Shown in pieces: positions 11,256 to 22,895 of a stretch of DNA of 64,000 nucleotides (position 1 is its first letter; the number at the start of each line of letters is the position of its first letter). The DNA lies in NCBI GenBank assembly GCA_949987735.1, contig OX465296.1, positions 209,977,082 to 210,041,081 on the forward strand. The letters run 5' to 3'. The DNA is from Leucophora obtusa (lineage: Eukaryota; Arthropoda; Insecta; Diptera; Anthomyiidae). The notes under the pieces were generated by a model. The model was not told where the DNA came from, did not search any database, and saw only the letters and a program-made list of their open reading frames with translations. The position numbers and the translations under genes are program-made.

Positions 11256-11943
11256 TACACTCATAATAATAAGTCTGTTGTCTGAAAAAAAAAATTTGTT
11301 AATTTAACAAAATTTATTCTTGTTTTTGGCTTAAAATAAAATTTGGGGATTTTAAAATATTTTTTGTTAAATTTAACAAATCTAAATTTAAGTAAAAAAT
11401 TAGTAAAACTACAATTTCATTTATAATTATACTGAGTCGTCAAATCTGTTCTGCTCGGGACCCTCTCCGGTCCTAGTACATATCATCCCTACGGGAAATT
11501 TTAACAAACTGTCACCGAACTGGCCCCTTTATATGAAATAGACTGGTCACTTTTACATGGCGTTGTCATAGGAGGTGGAAATTGACCCCTTGTGACATGT
11601 CACAAGACAAATCCCAGGACAGGTTACTGAACTCTCATAAAAAACAAAGTTCAGGAACCTGTCCTGGGATTTGTCTTGTGACATGTCACAAGGGGTCAAT
11701 TTCCACCTCCTATGACAACGCCATGTAAAAGTGACCAGTCTATTTCATATATTAGTTATAAATATTTTTGAAAATTAACACTCAAAATTAGTTGAAGTAC
11801 CTACTGAGTGTTTTTAGTGTTAAATGAAAATAGCTAAATTCCATGTTTAAATCAGGTTTTTAAATAAAAATTTGTTAAAAATTAGTCAAATCGATTTGAA
11901 ACCCGTTTGACGGATTTTTTACTGACGTATTATTTTCAATGTA
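11256..11943. mobile_element. TIR element 'TACACTCAAAATAATACGTC' family, copy A
   Basis: Left TACACTCATAATAATAAGTC and right GACGTATTATTTTCAATGTA ends; the related copies are 14780-16308 and 31043-31778. Shared inner words are TTTGTTAATTTAACAAAATT, TTCTTGTTTTTGGCTTAAAA and, at the other side, AAAAATTAGTCAAATCGATT. A foldback element (11488-11750) sits inside and replaces part of it. Confidence 0.8.
11488..11750. mobile_element. Foldback element (CCTACGGGAAATTTT ends), copy 1, right end lost
   Basis: Starts CCTACGGGAAATTTTAACAA, then CTGTCACCGAACTGGCCCCT; nearly the whole sequence is an inverted repeat around a ~15-bp loop (CTCATAAAAAACAAA, about 11636-11650). The arms contain CCCCTTGTGACATGTCACAA and ACAAATCCCAGGACAGGTTA. 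The right arm ends at TCTATTTCATAT without the last ~55 bp seen in the intact copy at 22896-23189. It is inserted in copy A of the TACACTCA family after CATATCAT, a site that is uninterrupted in copy B (about 15755). Confidence 0.85.
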
Positions 11944-13620
11944 CTAATATTCAAAATTTGTGGCAGCCCTGAATCCAATCAAAAACTTTTCTGTTTTTAC
12001 AAATTTATTTAAATTTCGTAAATTACGGATATGTTTCCGCCCTTCTCTGTCACCCTTTAACATGAAACAGCACAGTGGGGCGTTTTAAAATATTTTGGAA
12101 ATAATTCAACTGGTCGGATTCTTAAAATCGAAACAGAGAAAAGTTGATATGAGAAAAAAACCCGACAAATCCCAAAAAACTGTGTAAATTCCCAAAAATG
12201 GGATTTTTAAAGTTATTGCAGTATTAACCACAGTAAAAGCGGTATTGAAAATATAAAATCACATTAGCACCATTTTGGAGTATCTGCACCCGCTTTACAT
12301 TTTAAAATTCCGGTGGTGCACTCAGAGAATAACATTTCTAAAGTTAAAATTAACGATGAGTATTATTTTTGTTCGCTTTTAAAGATCAAATATGACAAAT
12401 TCCAAATAGAATTTACAATTTATTTTACAACAAATATAGAAAAAACTTAATGAAAAAAACTTTCCTAGAACCAATGGTTGACAATTAATGCATTTTCAAA
12501 TGTAACCAAACACTATCATCAGATTGTCTTTATGGGGAATAGGTTATAATGTAAAATTAGCTTTAAAATTTTAGTAAAAAAATTGTCGAATTCGGAATGG
12601 TCTGGAAGAAGAAGAGTTAGCAAGCAGGAATATTTTATGCATAAGGTGCATCTTAGGGAAGTAGCTTTTCAGAATAATATTAATAGTACATATGTTCTAA
12701 AAGAAACTTTTTATCTGGATTCCTTTTGACCATAAAATGACTAAAATTACGTTTTATTTTAATTTTCAACTCTAAAGGCGGGCCATATTAAACGTGAAGA
12801 AAATATTACGCTGAAAAATTCTTTATGAAATAGAATAATTAGTTGCAAATACAACATAGCTTTTTTCAAAATATTCGCAATTGACAAAAAAACCCGAACC
12901 AGATTGTTTTAACAATGTAAAATTTTAATCATAAAATGAGTATAACTTTTGCAACTTAAGAGATGACCCAGAGGAATATGCATGTTTCTTGTGGGACTTT
13001 ACTACCAAATTACTAAAATATTATATTTTTTTAATCGGTTTATATATAGATAACTGGCAGGCTTTCAAAATTTCCACATGCCCGAGGTAGGTTATATGAC
13101 TCTATTCTAATTAAAAGCTCAAAAATATGTATGGTATTAAAAATCAGAATTAGTTCCAAAATATTGTAAAAACATCCCACTGTGGATTGCTAACAAAAAT
13201 ACGTGCTCATAAATTTTCTCTTTTCTATCACATATCATAATTTCCGCAGAATACGCGGGTGAGTAGCCTTCCTGGTAAGTTTGTACCCTTTTTAATTTAA
13301 ATATGCTTCTTCGTATTTTTAAAATGCAAAACATATGTGTTGATATTAAATTTAATAAGAAAAACATGAAAATTTCAACAAAAATTATATTTACTTTAAA
13401 AAGATGCATACCAAATTTAAAATGTTTATACAAAAAGAAGCAGGTAATGCAAATATGATAATATAATTTTTTTCTCAGTGTGCTTATTGGCAACATGGAG
13501 AATTTTAATACATATTTATTAAATTTTTTTTAACTATAAATTACTGATGCATTAATTTAAGTTAACAATAATAGATATTAACATGATTTAATTTTTATTG
13601 TTATTCCATTGATGTTAGTG
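11944..13620. other. No recognised gene; AT-rich spacer before gene 2
   Basis: I see no convincing gene, TIR element or tandem array here. A minus-strand open frame at 13137-13496 has no domain or splice support and is not called. Confidence 0.4.
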
Positions 13621-13623
13621 AAC

Positions 13624-13661
13624 TATAAAAGTTAATATTTTTGTTCTATAAATTATCAGTT
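13624..13661 (+). promoter_or_regulatory. TATA box plus initiator for gene 2
   Basis: TATAAAA at 13624-13630 is followed by a fly-type initiator TCAGTT at 13656-13661, with the initiator A (13658) 34 bases from the start of the TATA box. This predicts a 5' UTR of about 113 bases before the ATG at 13771. Inferred from motif spacing only. Confidence 0.6.
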
Positions 13662-13770
13662 TAAATTTAGCTGTTAATATAACATAATTAATATTTTATA
13701 AACAGTTTGCGAAAACTTTTTAATTTTTTTCTTCTTCTTATTATTTAATGTAAATTATTTGTCAACAATA

Positions 13771-14595
13771 ATGTGCAAACTGGTGAGTTTGTCGAAAGAT
13801 TTTGTTGTAATTCAGTATTTAGGAATAGTAACCCACATCCTTTTTGGTATACAGGTCATAATTACATTAGCTTTAGTTTGTTTAAATGAGGCAGCGATTT
13901 CTAATATTCAACTTTTGCTACCAGAAGATCAATATACAGTTCTATCAAGTGGTAAATCATTGACAGCTTCATCATCATCTTCATTGGGTAATTCAATTTC
14001 CTTATCAAATGCTATATCTGTGGAGGATAACTCTAGCAATGGTGTATCGGAAGAATCAGCGGAAACATCAGCTAGTTCCGAGGCTTCAGCTACGGCTCCC
14101 GCACCAGCTCCAATTTCATCACCTGCTTCTATAACAAAAACTAAAGCCTCATCACCAATAAGTGCCATAACTTCATCCTCGGGTTTACCACGTTCATCTG
14201 TAGTTATTTCTTCATCAGCTCAAGCATCAGCATCTTTATCTGCTACACCTTTGGCTTCGATAAGATCTTTTGCTAACATACAACATCGTATTTTACCCGC
14301 CGAATCAATACCCTTACCTATTACCATCTCAACACGTCCTGGTCTACGTACTGTCATAGCCCCTGAAACTATAACAATACAACAACCAACCATTGCCAAG
14401 GTAGGAGAAGTTGTACAACATATTCCAACTGCTGTTTCACATCAACGCCAAACTGTCGTACATAATCACGCCCGCGTTGTTACACCAATTCTAGCACCCG
14501 CTGTACGTACAGTAACATCGCAAATTGTTCGCGCCTATCACACACCTTTGGTATATGCTCCACAAACTCCCACCATACAGGTGGTTGACAAATGA
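13771..14595 (+). CDS. Secreted Ser/Ala-rich protein with retinin-like C-terminus
   Basis: Exon 1 is 13771-13782 (Met-Cys-Lys-Leu), donor GTGAGT at 13783, 72-bp intron to TACAG at 13854, exon 2 13855-14595. The join gives the signal peptide MCKLVIITLALVCLNEAA, so this start is chosen over upstream in-frame codons. The 250-residue product has a long low-complexity Ser/Ala/Thr/Pro region (about residues 40-150). Its C-terminal domain (from about 187) contains VGEVVQHIPTAVSHQRQTVV, HNHARVVTPILAPAVRTV and VRAYHTP. That spacing resembles the retinin-like domain (Pfam Retinin_C) of Drosophila retinin and neighbouring small secreted cuticle/corneal-lens proteins, from memory. No cysteines occur in the mature part. 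A TATA/initiator pair lies upstream and AATAAA is at 14704-14709. Oddity: the intron is 24 codons with no stop in frame, so retention would also give an open protein but would destroy the signal peptide. An extracellular structural role is inferred from the family. Confidence 0.88.
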   Translation: MCKLVSLSKDFVVIQYLGIVTHILFGIQVIITLALVCLNEAAISNIQLLLPEDQYTVLSSGKSLTASSSSSLGNSISLSNAISVEDNSSNGVSEESAETSASSEASATAPAPAPISSPASITKTKASSPISAITSSSGLPRSSVVISSSAQASASLSATPLASIRSFANIQHRILPAESIPLPITISTRPGLRTVIAPETITIQQPTIAKVGEVVQHIPTAVSHQRQTVVHNHARVVTPILAPAVRTVTSQIVRAYHTPLVYAPQTPTIQVVDK

Positions 14596-15249
14596 GTTTG
14601 ATGAAATTTTTAAAAAATATTTGCAAAACTATTTTTAGTGAATAATTGAAAAAAACTGTTTTGGCTTTTTAAAAAAAAATACATATTTTGAAATTGTACT
14701 TGGAATAAAATTAATATGATAGAAAAGCAATTGTGTTAAGTGAAAATCAATTAAATGATATACTAGGTTTGTCCTACGGTACACTCAAAATAATACGTCT
14801 ATTGGCTGGACAGAAAAATTTGTTATTTTAACAAAATTTATTCCTGTTTTTTTGGCTTAAATAAAATTTAAAAAAATGTTTATTCTTCTTCTTAACCTCA
14901 AACCCACTTTTAATTAATAATAATAAAAATGCATATTAATTACAATATTAATTGCATTTGGTCTAAATGATGCATTTGAAAAAACAACACTTTACTAGAA
15001 AAATAAAAATGCCCTGCTGGCAGTCCGTCTCCGATATACACAAATTTCCTGCACTTGAACATAAAACCATACGTCAGTGTGGCAACATTTGCGAAAAAGG
15101 TGACAAGTAGGAGATAAGAAGATAAACAAAAAATCTAAAGTAGAATGTTTGTATGTCTGTTTGATCACTTCTGAGAGTAAAACCAATAACAGAAAGCTTT
15201 ATAGGCAAGAAAACTATGAATTAGCCACACTATGAGCAAGGCCTTACGT

Positions 15250-15335
15250 GGGTGAGATGGCTAAGCTGTCGAACTCTAGTTCAATAGTTACGTTGGTAAT
15301 GTGGGAGTGCATGGGTTCCATTCCTACAGCTGACA
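15250..15335 (+). pseudogene. tRNA-Leu/Ser-like sequence (long variable arm)
   Basis: A box TGGCTAAGCTG (about 15258-15268) and B box GGTTCCATTCC (15314-15324) have the wide spacing of class II (Leu/Ser) tRNAs. Stem pairing is poor, so a degenerate tRNA-derived promoter rather than a tRNA. Confidence 0.5.
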
Positions 15336-15357
15336 GGTTGTTGAAAAAATTATCAAA

Positions 15358-15438
15358 TGTGACCTTCTCCGAGAAAAGCGATTTTCCCAAGTTCCCGTTT
15401 TTCGACACACTAGGTCCCTTTTCTCGGAGAAGGTCACA
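15358..15438. repeat. Perfect 21-bp inverted repeat hairpin
   Basis: The arm TGTGACCTTCTCCGAGAAAA (plus G) at 15358-15378 is exactly reverse-complementary to 15418-15438, with a 39-base loop. It follows the tRNA-like unit by ~25 bases. Confidence 0.85.
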
Positions 15439-16320
15439 TATAGAGACAATCTGATAATAAAATATAAACAATAATACAATTTAATGAAAAATCACTGATG
15501 AAGTCTGTCCATAAAAAAAGGCAGAAACTAGATCTAGTCTGATTTTCAAATTAATAATGTGTTTATAAATTTGAAAAAATATTTATACTTCTTCTTCTTA
15601 ACCTCAAACCTACTTAAATAAAATTTGTTTATTTTAACAAATGCTTTTGTTAAATTTAACAAATCTAAATTTAAATAAAAAATTTGTAAATTATACTGAG
15701 TCGTAGAATTTATCCAAATTTAGGGTCTCGGGATCCTCCCCGGACCTAGTCCATATCATGTGAAGGCATATAAGGGCCCTTCTATGGAGCAAACATTTTG
15801 TCGATTTTTCTCTATCTCGCTTAGTTTTCGAGATATGGGCCATTTTATGGTCCAAGACACCACCAACATCCATTTTTGGATGTACAATACCCTTTTGCTG
15901 GGTATTGTACGGTTAGGGGTAGTCAAAATTTTCATCAAATTTGCTCTATCTCTCTTAGTTTTCGAGATATGGGCCATTTTAAAACATAGGCAGGGAAAGA
16001 AATAGCGCCATCTTTAAAACTTCGGATACATTGGTGGTTACTGTTATTACCCATCTACCGGGTAATAACAATAACAACAAAATATTATATTTTAACAATA
16101 AATTTTGTACAATGTAACGGATGGGTTCTTCAAAATTTGTTTTAAATAATTTAGTTAAAGTACTGAAGATTTTTAGTATTGTGTTAAATGAAGATAACTA
16201 AAATCTTTGCTTAAATCAGTGTTTCAACTAAAAATTTGTTAAAAATTAGTCAAATCCATTTGAAACCGATTTGACAGATTTTTCTACTGACGTATTATTT
16301 TAAGTGTACATATGATTGAT

Positions 16321-16960
16321 ATTACTCAGAAAAATTTTTTATAATCGGATGCCAACTACACCAATTCTACAACTGGTTCCACTGCATGATCTTACAGAAT
16401 TTTAGTTATATTTAAGTTAACTTTTAGTTAATTGAAAATAACAAATTGTACTGTAGAATCTGCAGAAAAATTTGCTTATTATTAATAGACTACAAATAGC
16501 AAAAGCAAACTGTTATATCTACAAAATTTTCGTTATTTTTAAGCTAAATTTAGTTGAATGCAAATAGCAGTCTATTCTGCTAAAATCAGCAGAAATATTT
16601 GCTAAAATATTGTAAACTGCTGTTTTCAAAAGGCTCGATTTATGTTTGCATTTAAAGAAAAACCTTCAAAATTTTAAATATCTTTGTGATTTTAAGGTTA
16701 CTCATTATTTAGCAAAATTTTTTTGCTGATTTAGCATTTTAATTTGTTATTTTCTATTAACAAAAATTTAACTCAACTATAACTAAAATTCTGTGTATTT
16801 AACTGTTTTATTTTTGATGTTCCTATCTTATTAATATATAGCAAAAATAATCTTCTAATTTGAACAGTTTTTTCTGCAACATCATCTTTAACTAATTTTT
16901 AGTAGTTTTAACTAAATTTTCTACTACAGCCTTTTTTTCTATTAGTGCAGTAGGGTCAAT
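16321..16960. mobile_element. Composite MITE: fragment of GGAAAATTTTTTACAATCG family plus 'AGCAGAAA/TTTGCTAA' family copy
   Basis: 16321-16385 resembles the start of the 17768/18043 repeat (AGAAAAATTTTTTATAATCG, CAACTGGTTCCACTGCA). The rest carries the TTTGCTAA, AGCAGAAA, CTGCTATTTTC and TTTTTAGTAGTTTTA words of the family that is complete at 37649-38364, ending at a CTATTAGTG-type terminus. Confidence 0.55.
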
Positions 16961-17767
16961 AGCTGAGGGTCCTATAATATCTTGCTAGGTGCAAATTTCT
17001 TCCTTCTGATAGGTCCATTTCATATAAAGACACTGCTTTTGTGGCAATTAGTATAAATAGCTAGTTCGGTAATAATTTTCAATAAATATTAACAGCAATT
17101 AATTTTCAATAAATCTTAACAGCAATTAACTTCTGCTTCAGTAGAATGTAAATTTGAGTTGGCTACAAAACAAATATTCTATCACATCCAGATACTCATT
17201 GATGTTTGTTCCAAAGGACCTATTGTTCATTTAAACATTTATACATAAAAACTTAACATTTCGTAATTTTACTATATTACCACCAATTTGAGTGGAAGAA
17301 TACTAAAGTGAGGTAGGTATACTCGTACGGCCTCCTACTCCTATTAATATATTTCGAATTGATGCTGCTTAAAATGACGTCACAACAGATAATTGGGAGA
17401 ATATAAGCAAAATATACATTTTTTATTTGCAAACTAACTAAAATTGTAACACATACAATTAAAGAAATTATTCAATATATGAATTGTAAAGAATGTTAAA
17501 TATCCATAGAAGATGATATGACATTTTACAATTTATTTGAAATTCAATACATTTTATAATTGATTATCGTCATCCTTGGGATAAACAATATTTAATTGTT
17601 ATACTACCAATGTAACCAAACAAGCAAACGAAAAATGTTTTGTTGTATGTTACTTATTTTATTACATTTAAAATGTTTTTCAAAAACAGATGTGTAGTAA
17701 AGAAGTAACAACATTTGAAGTATGTAGTAAATTGGATAGAAATTGTTATAGGACGTTTAAGATCTCC
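16961..17767. other. No recognised gene or element
   Basis: AT-rich spacer between two repeat clusters; nothing supported. Confidence 0.35.
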
Positions 17768-18400
17768 CCAGGAAAATTTTTTACAATCGCTAGCCAACCA
17801 CACCTATTCTACAACTGGTTCTACTGCAACCGATTCCATGGAACTGGTTCCGGAACCAGTTCCCGGGATCCCATGTGGAAGGTATGACTGAAGTAGAATC
17901 AGTTCTAGAACTAGTTCCAGAACTGATTCTGGGCCAACCGGTTCCACTTTGGGGCTATAGAAGTGGTTGCTTTTGGGACAATTTCAAACAAAAATAATCG
18001 GTGTTATAATCGACAGTAGAAGGGGTTGTAAATGAAAAGTACCCAGGAAAATTTTTTACAATCGGTTGCCAATCAGACCAATTCTGCTACTGGTTCCACT
18101 GCAACCGATTCCATGGAACTGGTTCCGGAACCAGTTCCAGGGGTCTCATATGGAAGGTGTGACGGTCATAGAATGAATTCTAGAACTTTCCAGAACGGTT
18201 CCACTTTGGAGCTATGGAAGTGGTTTCTTTTGGGACAATTTCAAACAAAAATAATCGATCTTAGAATTGACAGTAGAAGGGGTTGTAGAGGAAAAGCAGC
18301 TATTGTGCAACCGATTCTTTGGAACAGAAAATTTTCCTAGGTAGCTATTCTACAACCGATTCTTTGGAACAGAAAATTTTCTTGAGTCATTTAATGTTGT
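17768..18400. repeat. 275-bp near-tandem repeat with nested GGAACTGGTTCC palindromes
   Basis: CCAGGAAAATTTTTTACAAT begins at 17768 and again at 18043, a 275-bp period. Each unit holds the perfect palindrome GGAACTGGTTCCGGAACCAG (continuing TTCC) and nearby GAACTAGTTCC-type inverted words. The right side repeats CAACCGATTCTTTGGAACAG then GAAAATTTTC (about 18319 and 18356), giving ends that are inverted relative to GGAAAATTTT. Probably a foldback/MITE family with tandem duplication. Confidence 0.75.
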
Positions 18401-18549
18401 CCTTTATATGAACTTTTATAAAAAATGTAATGATTAACGCCCAGGTCTGCTTTATTCCAATTTTAATTGAATCGTAAATTCTAAAAAAGGCACGTAGAAA
18501 TTTGAAAAGAAATTTTAAAAGGGCACATCTCTGCAATAACTTCAGTTTT

Positions 18550-19150
18550 TTAACACTACCCAGCAAAAAAATGAGGAAATAGAAGTAATTAAAGCACTAC
18601 AACTGTTGAATATGCAGTTGTTCTTTTTCGGGGAAATTGTTCTTTTTAAAAACAAATGATGTATGTATATTTGAACCAATGATAAGGAACCCAAGTAAAA
18701 GTAAAAGATATAGTCATATATTATCATATAAAATTTTGTATAATTATGTATTGGAATATATATACCAAGATATAATTATATTAAATTTTAAGAAATTATA
18801 TCCTAAGTATATAACTATATCTTGTAATATATTGCACAATATATAGTGCAATTATATATAGAGCTATATATAGTTACATATGTCTCATATAATTATATGT
18901 AATTGTATCGAATTATATACCATTATATCTAGTTGGATATGTTTATATTATATTTGATACATTTGGATGAGGACAAAATCCGGATAAAATTGTATCAAAC
19001 CATATCGAATTTTATCATATTATATCTAATTGTGTCAAATTAGATCTAATATGATCATAATATGATCTAATTTGATATAATTAGATGTTCTCATTTTTCG
19101 GATATAATTATATATAATATCAAAAGTCATATAATTTTTTTTAGTAGGGA
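18550..19150. mobile_element. MITE-like element rich in ATAT palindromes
   Basis: Begins near CCCAGCAAAAAAATGAGG and runs through dense ATATAATTATAT and CATATT words. The part at about 18960-19100 is self-complementary around CTAATATGATCATAATATGA. Ends near TTTTTTTTAGTAGGGA. Boundaries are uncertain and more than one element may be involved. Confidence 0.45.
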
Positions 19151-19166
19151 AGTTATTTTTACTTCA

Positions 19167-20566
19167 TTATACCCTACACCACTACGTGGAGAGGGTATTA
19201 TAAGTTTGTGCTGATGTTTGTAACACCAAAAAATATTGGTCCTAGACCCATCTTATAGTATACCGATCGGTTCAGAATTTTTTTTATTTCGATTTAACGA
19301 TTTCCGTCTGTCCGTCCGTCTGTCTGTCTGTCCATGCAATCTTGTGAACACTCTACAGGTCGCAAACATTAACCCTCTAACCGGCAAGCCCGCCTCCAGG
19401 CGGCGTATATTAAATTGACCAGAAATGCGCCATAGGAGTATTTTATAATAAGAAATTATGCTTTTTCAACAGAAAACAAAATTTATTAAATTTTTTGTGA
19501 AGAATTTTTTTATATACAATGCACGGTTTGGAAGCGAGAAAGTGTCGAAGATAAAATTTCGTAAAATTTCAAAAATTAAATATTTTAAAACAACCAAAAT
19601 TTTCAAAACTCTAAAAAACATATTTAAATTGACTAAAACAATTGATAGTGACCATGAAGTAAGATTGGAGCTTAAGCTATTCAAAAAGTTCCTTACTTTG
19701 GTCCAAGGACGCACAGGATTTCATAAGGATACCTTTAAAGGACATCGCCTTAACTTCAAAACGAATGGACGGATTTTTCTGAAATTTAGTAAAAAGAATA
19801 TATTTGGTATAGGTAGCAAAGGTTATAAGTTTGAATAATATATATTAAAGTTTTGGTGCGTTTTCGCTCAATTTCGCGTTTTTCGAAAAACGAAAATCGC
19901 TACATACTCTTAAGTAACAGCACAAAAAATGTAATTTTTTTATTGCAATTACATCTTGGTAATAAAAGTAATTTGTGCCTAAACCTAGTAATTTTTATGC
20001 GCTAATTTTTGAGATTCACCCTTAAACTATTTTGGCCCATATCGCCTAAAGTAGGCAACGAAAAAAAATTTTGTTGAAGAACTTATTGTTTATTTTTCGT
20101 GATGAACACATGGTATAAATTTCATTGCAAAAAAGCTTAGGCCGGTTAGAGGGTTAAGATATTTTGATAAAATTTGGTACACCGACTTATGTCGGCCCAA
20201 GGACCGATTTTGGTTAAAATCGGTCCATGTTTAGACCTTCTGCCCATATAAGGATCCCCCAAAATTGGCTTGGTAACACGCTGCATGTCGCAAATACGAA
20301 GATATTTCAATGAAATTTGGTTCGTTGACTCACATGGTCCCAAGGAAAAAGCCTATTGATTCTAAATAGCATCGGTCCATATTTGGACCTATCGCCCATA
20401 TGGGATATATTTTCGATTTTCTCTTTTTTTATGATTTTATAGAAAATTTTGACACAAGTCCGTTTTAACCCATTCAAATATCGGATCCAAACATTAGTTG
20501 GCTTTAAATCAGACTGGTGTAGGGTATTATATAGTCGGCATGCCCGACTTTAAATTTTTTTACTCG
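19167..20566 (-). repeat. GTAGTGG-hairpin repeat, copy 3, interrupted
   Basis: Reverse orientation: starts ATTATACCCTACACCACTAC, ends GGCATGCCCGACTT then TTTACTCG. It is split by the TTAA-flanked element at 19369-20157; the halves join without loss, so this copy is the older layer. Confidence 0.9.
19369..20157. mobile_element. piggyBac-type MITE, exact TTAA duplication
   Basis: TTAACCCTCTAACCGGC at 19369-19385 and GCCGGTTAGAGGGTTAA at 20141-20157 are perfect inverted complements. The host repeat reads ...CGCAAACA-TTAA-GATATTTTGAT..., and other copies of the host repeat have a single TTAA at this point, which proves insertion with TTAA duplication. Inside, a Lys/Phe-rich open frame (19458-19838, 126 codons) shows no transposase motif. 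Non-autonomous or unrelated cargo. Confidence 0.88.
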
Positions 20567-20759
20567 TTTTTTTTTAATTTAATCATCATGCCGCGTGTGA
20601 GGTTTCATTCAGAAGTCATTCCATTTATTTTTGCTGGGTATGGCTTAAATTATTATCAAGATTCATTAAAAATTAAGAAGTGTTTATGGAGGGTTAAAAA
20701 AAGTCTGTAAAAATTTAAGTTAAAACTATTAAAAATCAATTAAAAATTAAAAAAGCAGA

Positions 20760-21403
20760 AAAGAAAACTGTTAAATATTTTAAATTTTAGTTATATTTGA
20801 GTAAAATTTTATTTAATAGAAAATAACAGCTTAACCCGCTGAAATCAGCAAATAGTTTTGCTAAATAATGTGTAGACTAAAAACATCACAAAATAATTAA
20901 AATCTTTAAAATTTGTTTTCGATCTTTTTTAATGCAAATAAAAATCTGTCCTTTTGAAATGAGCAGTTTACTATTTTTTTAGCAAATATTTCTGTTGGTT
21001 TTAGCAGGAAAGACTGTTATATGCACACAGCTAAATTTGACTTAAAAATAGCAATTTGTTTTTGTAGAAATAGCAATTTGTTTTTGCTATTTTTAGTCTA
21101 CTAATCAATTTATAAAATGTCATTTTGAATTAACTAAAAGTTAACTTAAGTATAACTAAAATTCTGTAAAATTAACAGTTCAATTTTTGTTGTTCTTATT
21201 TTATTATACTCAAAATAGTTTGTAGTTTAAATTAACTGAAAATGTAATTTAAAATAAATGAAAAATCATTTGAAAACCCGTCTACTAACTTCTCATTTAA
21301 ATCAAAATAACTTTTCATTTATTTTTAAATGTTAATAAGGTCATTTTTAACTAATTTTTGGTACTATTGTGCTATTTTTACAGGTTCATTTCTATGAGGG
21401 TAT
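20760..21403. mobile_element. 'AGCAAA / TTTGCTAA' MITE family, degraded copy
   Basis: Shares GAAATCAGCAAATAGTTTTG, TTTAGCAAATATTTCTG, TTAGCAGGA and the terminal CATTTCTATGAGGGTAT with the full copy 37649-38364 and with 30330-30768. Confidence 0.6.
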
Positions 21404-22895
21404 GGAATAAAAAGAGTATTATTTTTAAAAACCAATCGAATTAGCATTATTTTTCCATTCTTTAAATTTTTTCTTACTATACAATTTTTTCTTTTTTATT
21501 ATTCAGAAATTTAGCTCCGACCAATAAAATTTTGTCCACTGTAGTCACTATTTTCATTCTAAAAAAAGCTTTGAAAATTTTTGAGACACAAATAATTTCG
21601 GTAATAACATAAAATATTAGTACGCACCTGATTTTTAAATATTTTTAAAAAATAGAAAATCTGATGAAATAATATAATAAAATTCGTTAACTGTATTAGT
21701 AGCTACAAGTGAATGAATTAAATTGTATTATTAGTTTAAATACAAAAATACAATCAATTGCAGCATTTTGCAGTAATAATTGAACATAATATTCTTCACA
21801 ATTTTGACAACTAGACTAAAGTTAACAAAGAAAAAATATTTAAAAGCAAATTCAACTTATGATAAAGAAAAACATTAATAGATTTTTGTATCTTTTCATG
21901 TGACATAAACATACATACACAAGATATTCAAACTAATAAACCCAGGAAAAAATTACCCATTACCTTAACAAGGCATTGCCATATAACCGCTTACAAATCT
22001 CATTGCCAAATTTCTTTACTGCATTACCAAACACATTCTAACAAGATCGTAAAAAAAGCAAGAGGTATTGTAATCAATTCTAAAAATCAAAACAAACAAG
22101 GCATGAAAGTCATTCAAATATAATTATTTACTAACAAAAGTTTTCAAAAATTAATAACTTACTTTTTAAATTATTTGATCTTAGAAAGTAACCGTTTACA
22201 TTTTGGTAGTAAAACAACAAATTAAGAAGTAGTTCCACATTTTGAAAAGAGAAGTTATTTAGTTTTAAACATAACAGTGAAAAAATTATTTTAAAAATTT
22301 TGTGCTAATACGGCATTTTAATATTTTAAGGACTATTTCCCATTTCTTCCCAATAAATTTGCACTTTATCACAAATATTATTTTTGATATACACAATCAC
22401 TGCATGAAGAGTAAATAAATGTTCAATGGTAATTAAAAAAGTAAACCAGAAAAGTTGTTTTCGATTAAATAAATAGTAACATTACAAAGAAATATATTTT
22501 TTAATTTTTCTTAGCAGTTATTCAAAACAAAATTATAAAAAATTACTAAAATTTCTTTTAAGTTATTATATTGAGAATTAAAATAAAAGGAAAATCTATT
22601 GTCTTTTGCAATTTTGTCAGTTAATCGATTAATTTAATTTATTGCTTTGTATTTTGCAAAACGTCCAAAACAAATCTTTTGGCAAAGTAGTTTAAAAAGG
22701 CCAACAAAACCCCATATTTTTTCATTTGATACATACCATTTTTTTCTGACTTGAAATCAGTACAAATTTTTTAAAATATAACCAAAAAAAACAATTATAA
22801 TGCCAATATAATGGTTCAGTTGCTGGAACAAATTTTTTCGGATAATACTACCGAATTTTTGTTTAGGACAGCGAATTTCCGTTCTCGGAAATAAC
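21404..22895. other. No recognised gene; AT-rich spacer
   Basis: I find no supported gene or bounded element here. Confidence 0.35.

Larger units (their letters stand above)
14905..15610. mobile_element. Insertion with ~20-bp flanking direct repeat
   Basis: The sequence CTTCTTCTTAACCTCAAACC stands on both sides (about 14885-14904 and 15591-15610), like a long target duplication. The ~700 bp between them are absent from the related copies at 11256 and 31043. Inside are a tRNA-like unit (15250-15335) and a perfect 21-bp-arm hairpin (15358-15438). A LINE-mobilised (SINE-like) insertion would explain the long duplication, but the tRNA-like part is central rather than at the 5' end. Confidence 0.6.
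14780..16308. mobile_element. TACACTCAAAATAATACGTC TIR element, copy B
   Basis: Left TACACTCAAAATAATACGTC (14780-14799) and right GACGTATTATTTTAAGTGTA (16289-16308) are inverted repeats with one mismatch. The interior has two copies of TTTTCGAGATATGGGCCATT (about 15827 and 15958), also doubled in copy C. The body is interrupted by an insertion at about 14905-15610. No transposase seen: non-autonomous. Confidence 0.85.

Noticed and set aside
13929..14168. Minus-strand frame over gene 2
   Set aside because: Antisense shadow of the Ser/Ala-rich coding exon.
19458..19838. 126-codon Lys/Phe-rich frame
   Set aside because: Lies in a piggyBac-type MITE, no domain or coding-like composition; mentioned only as cargo.
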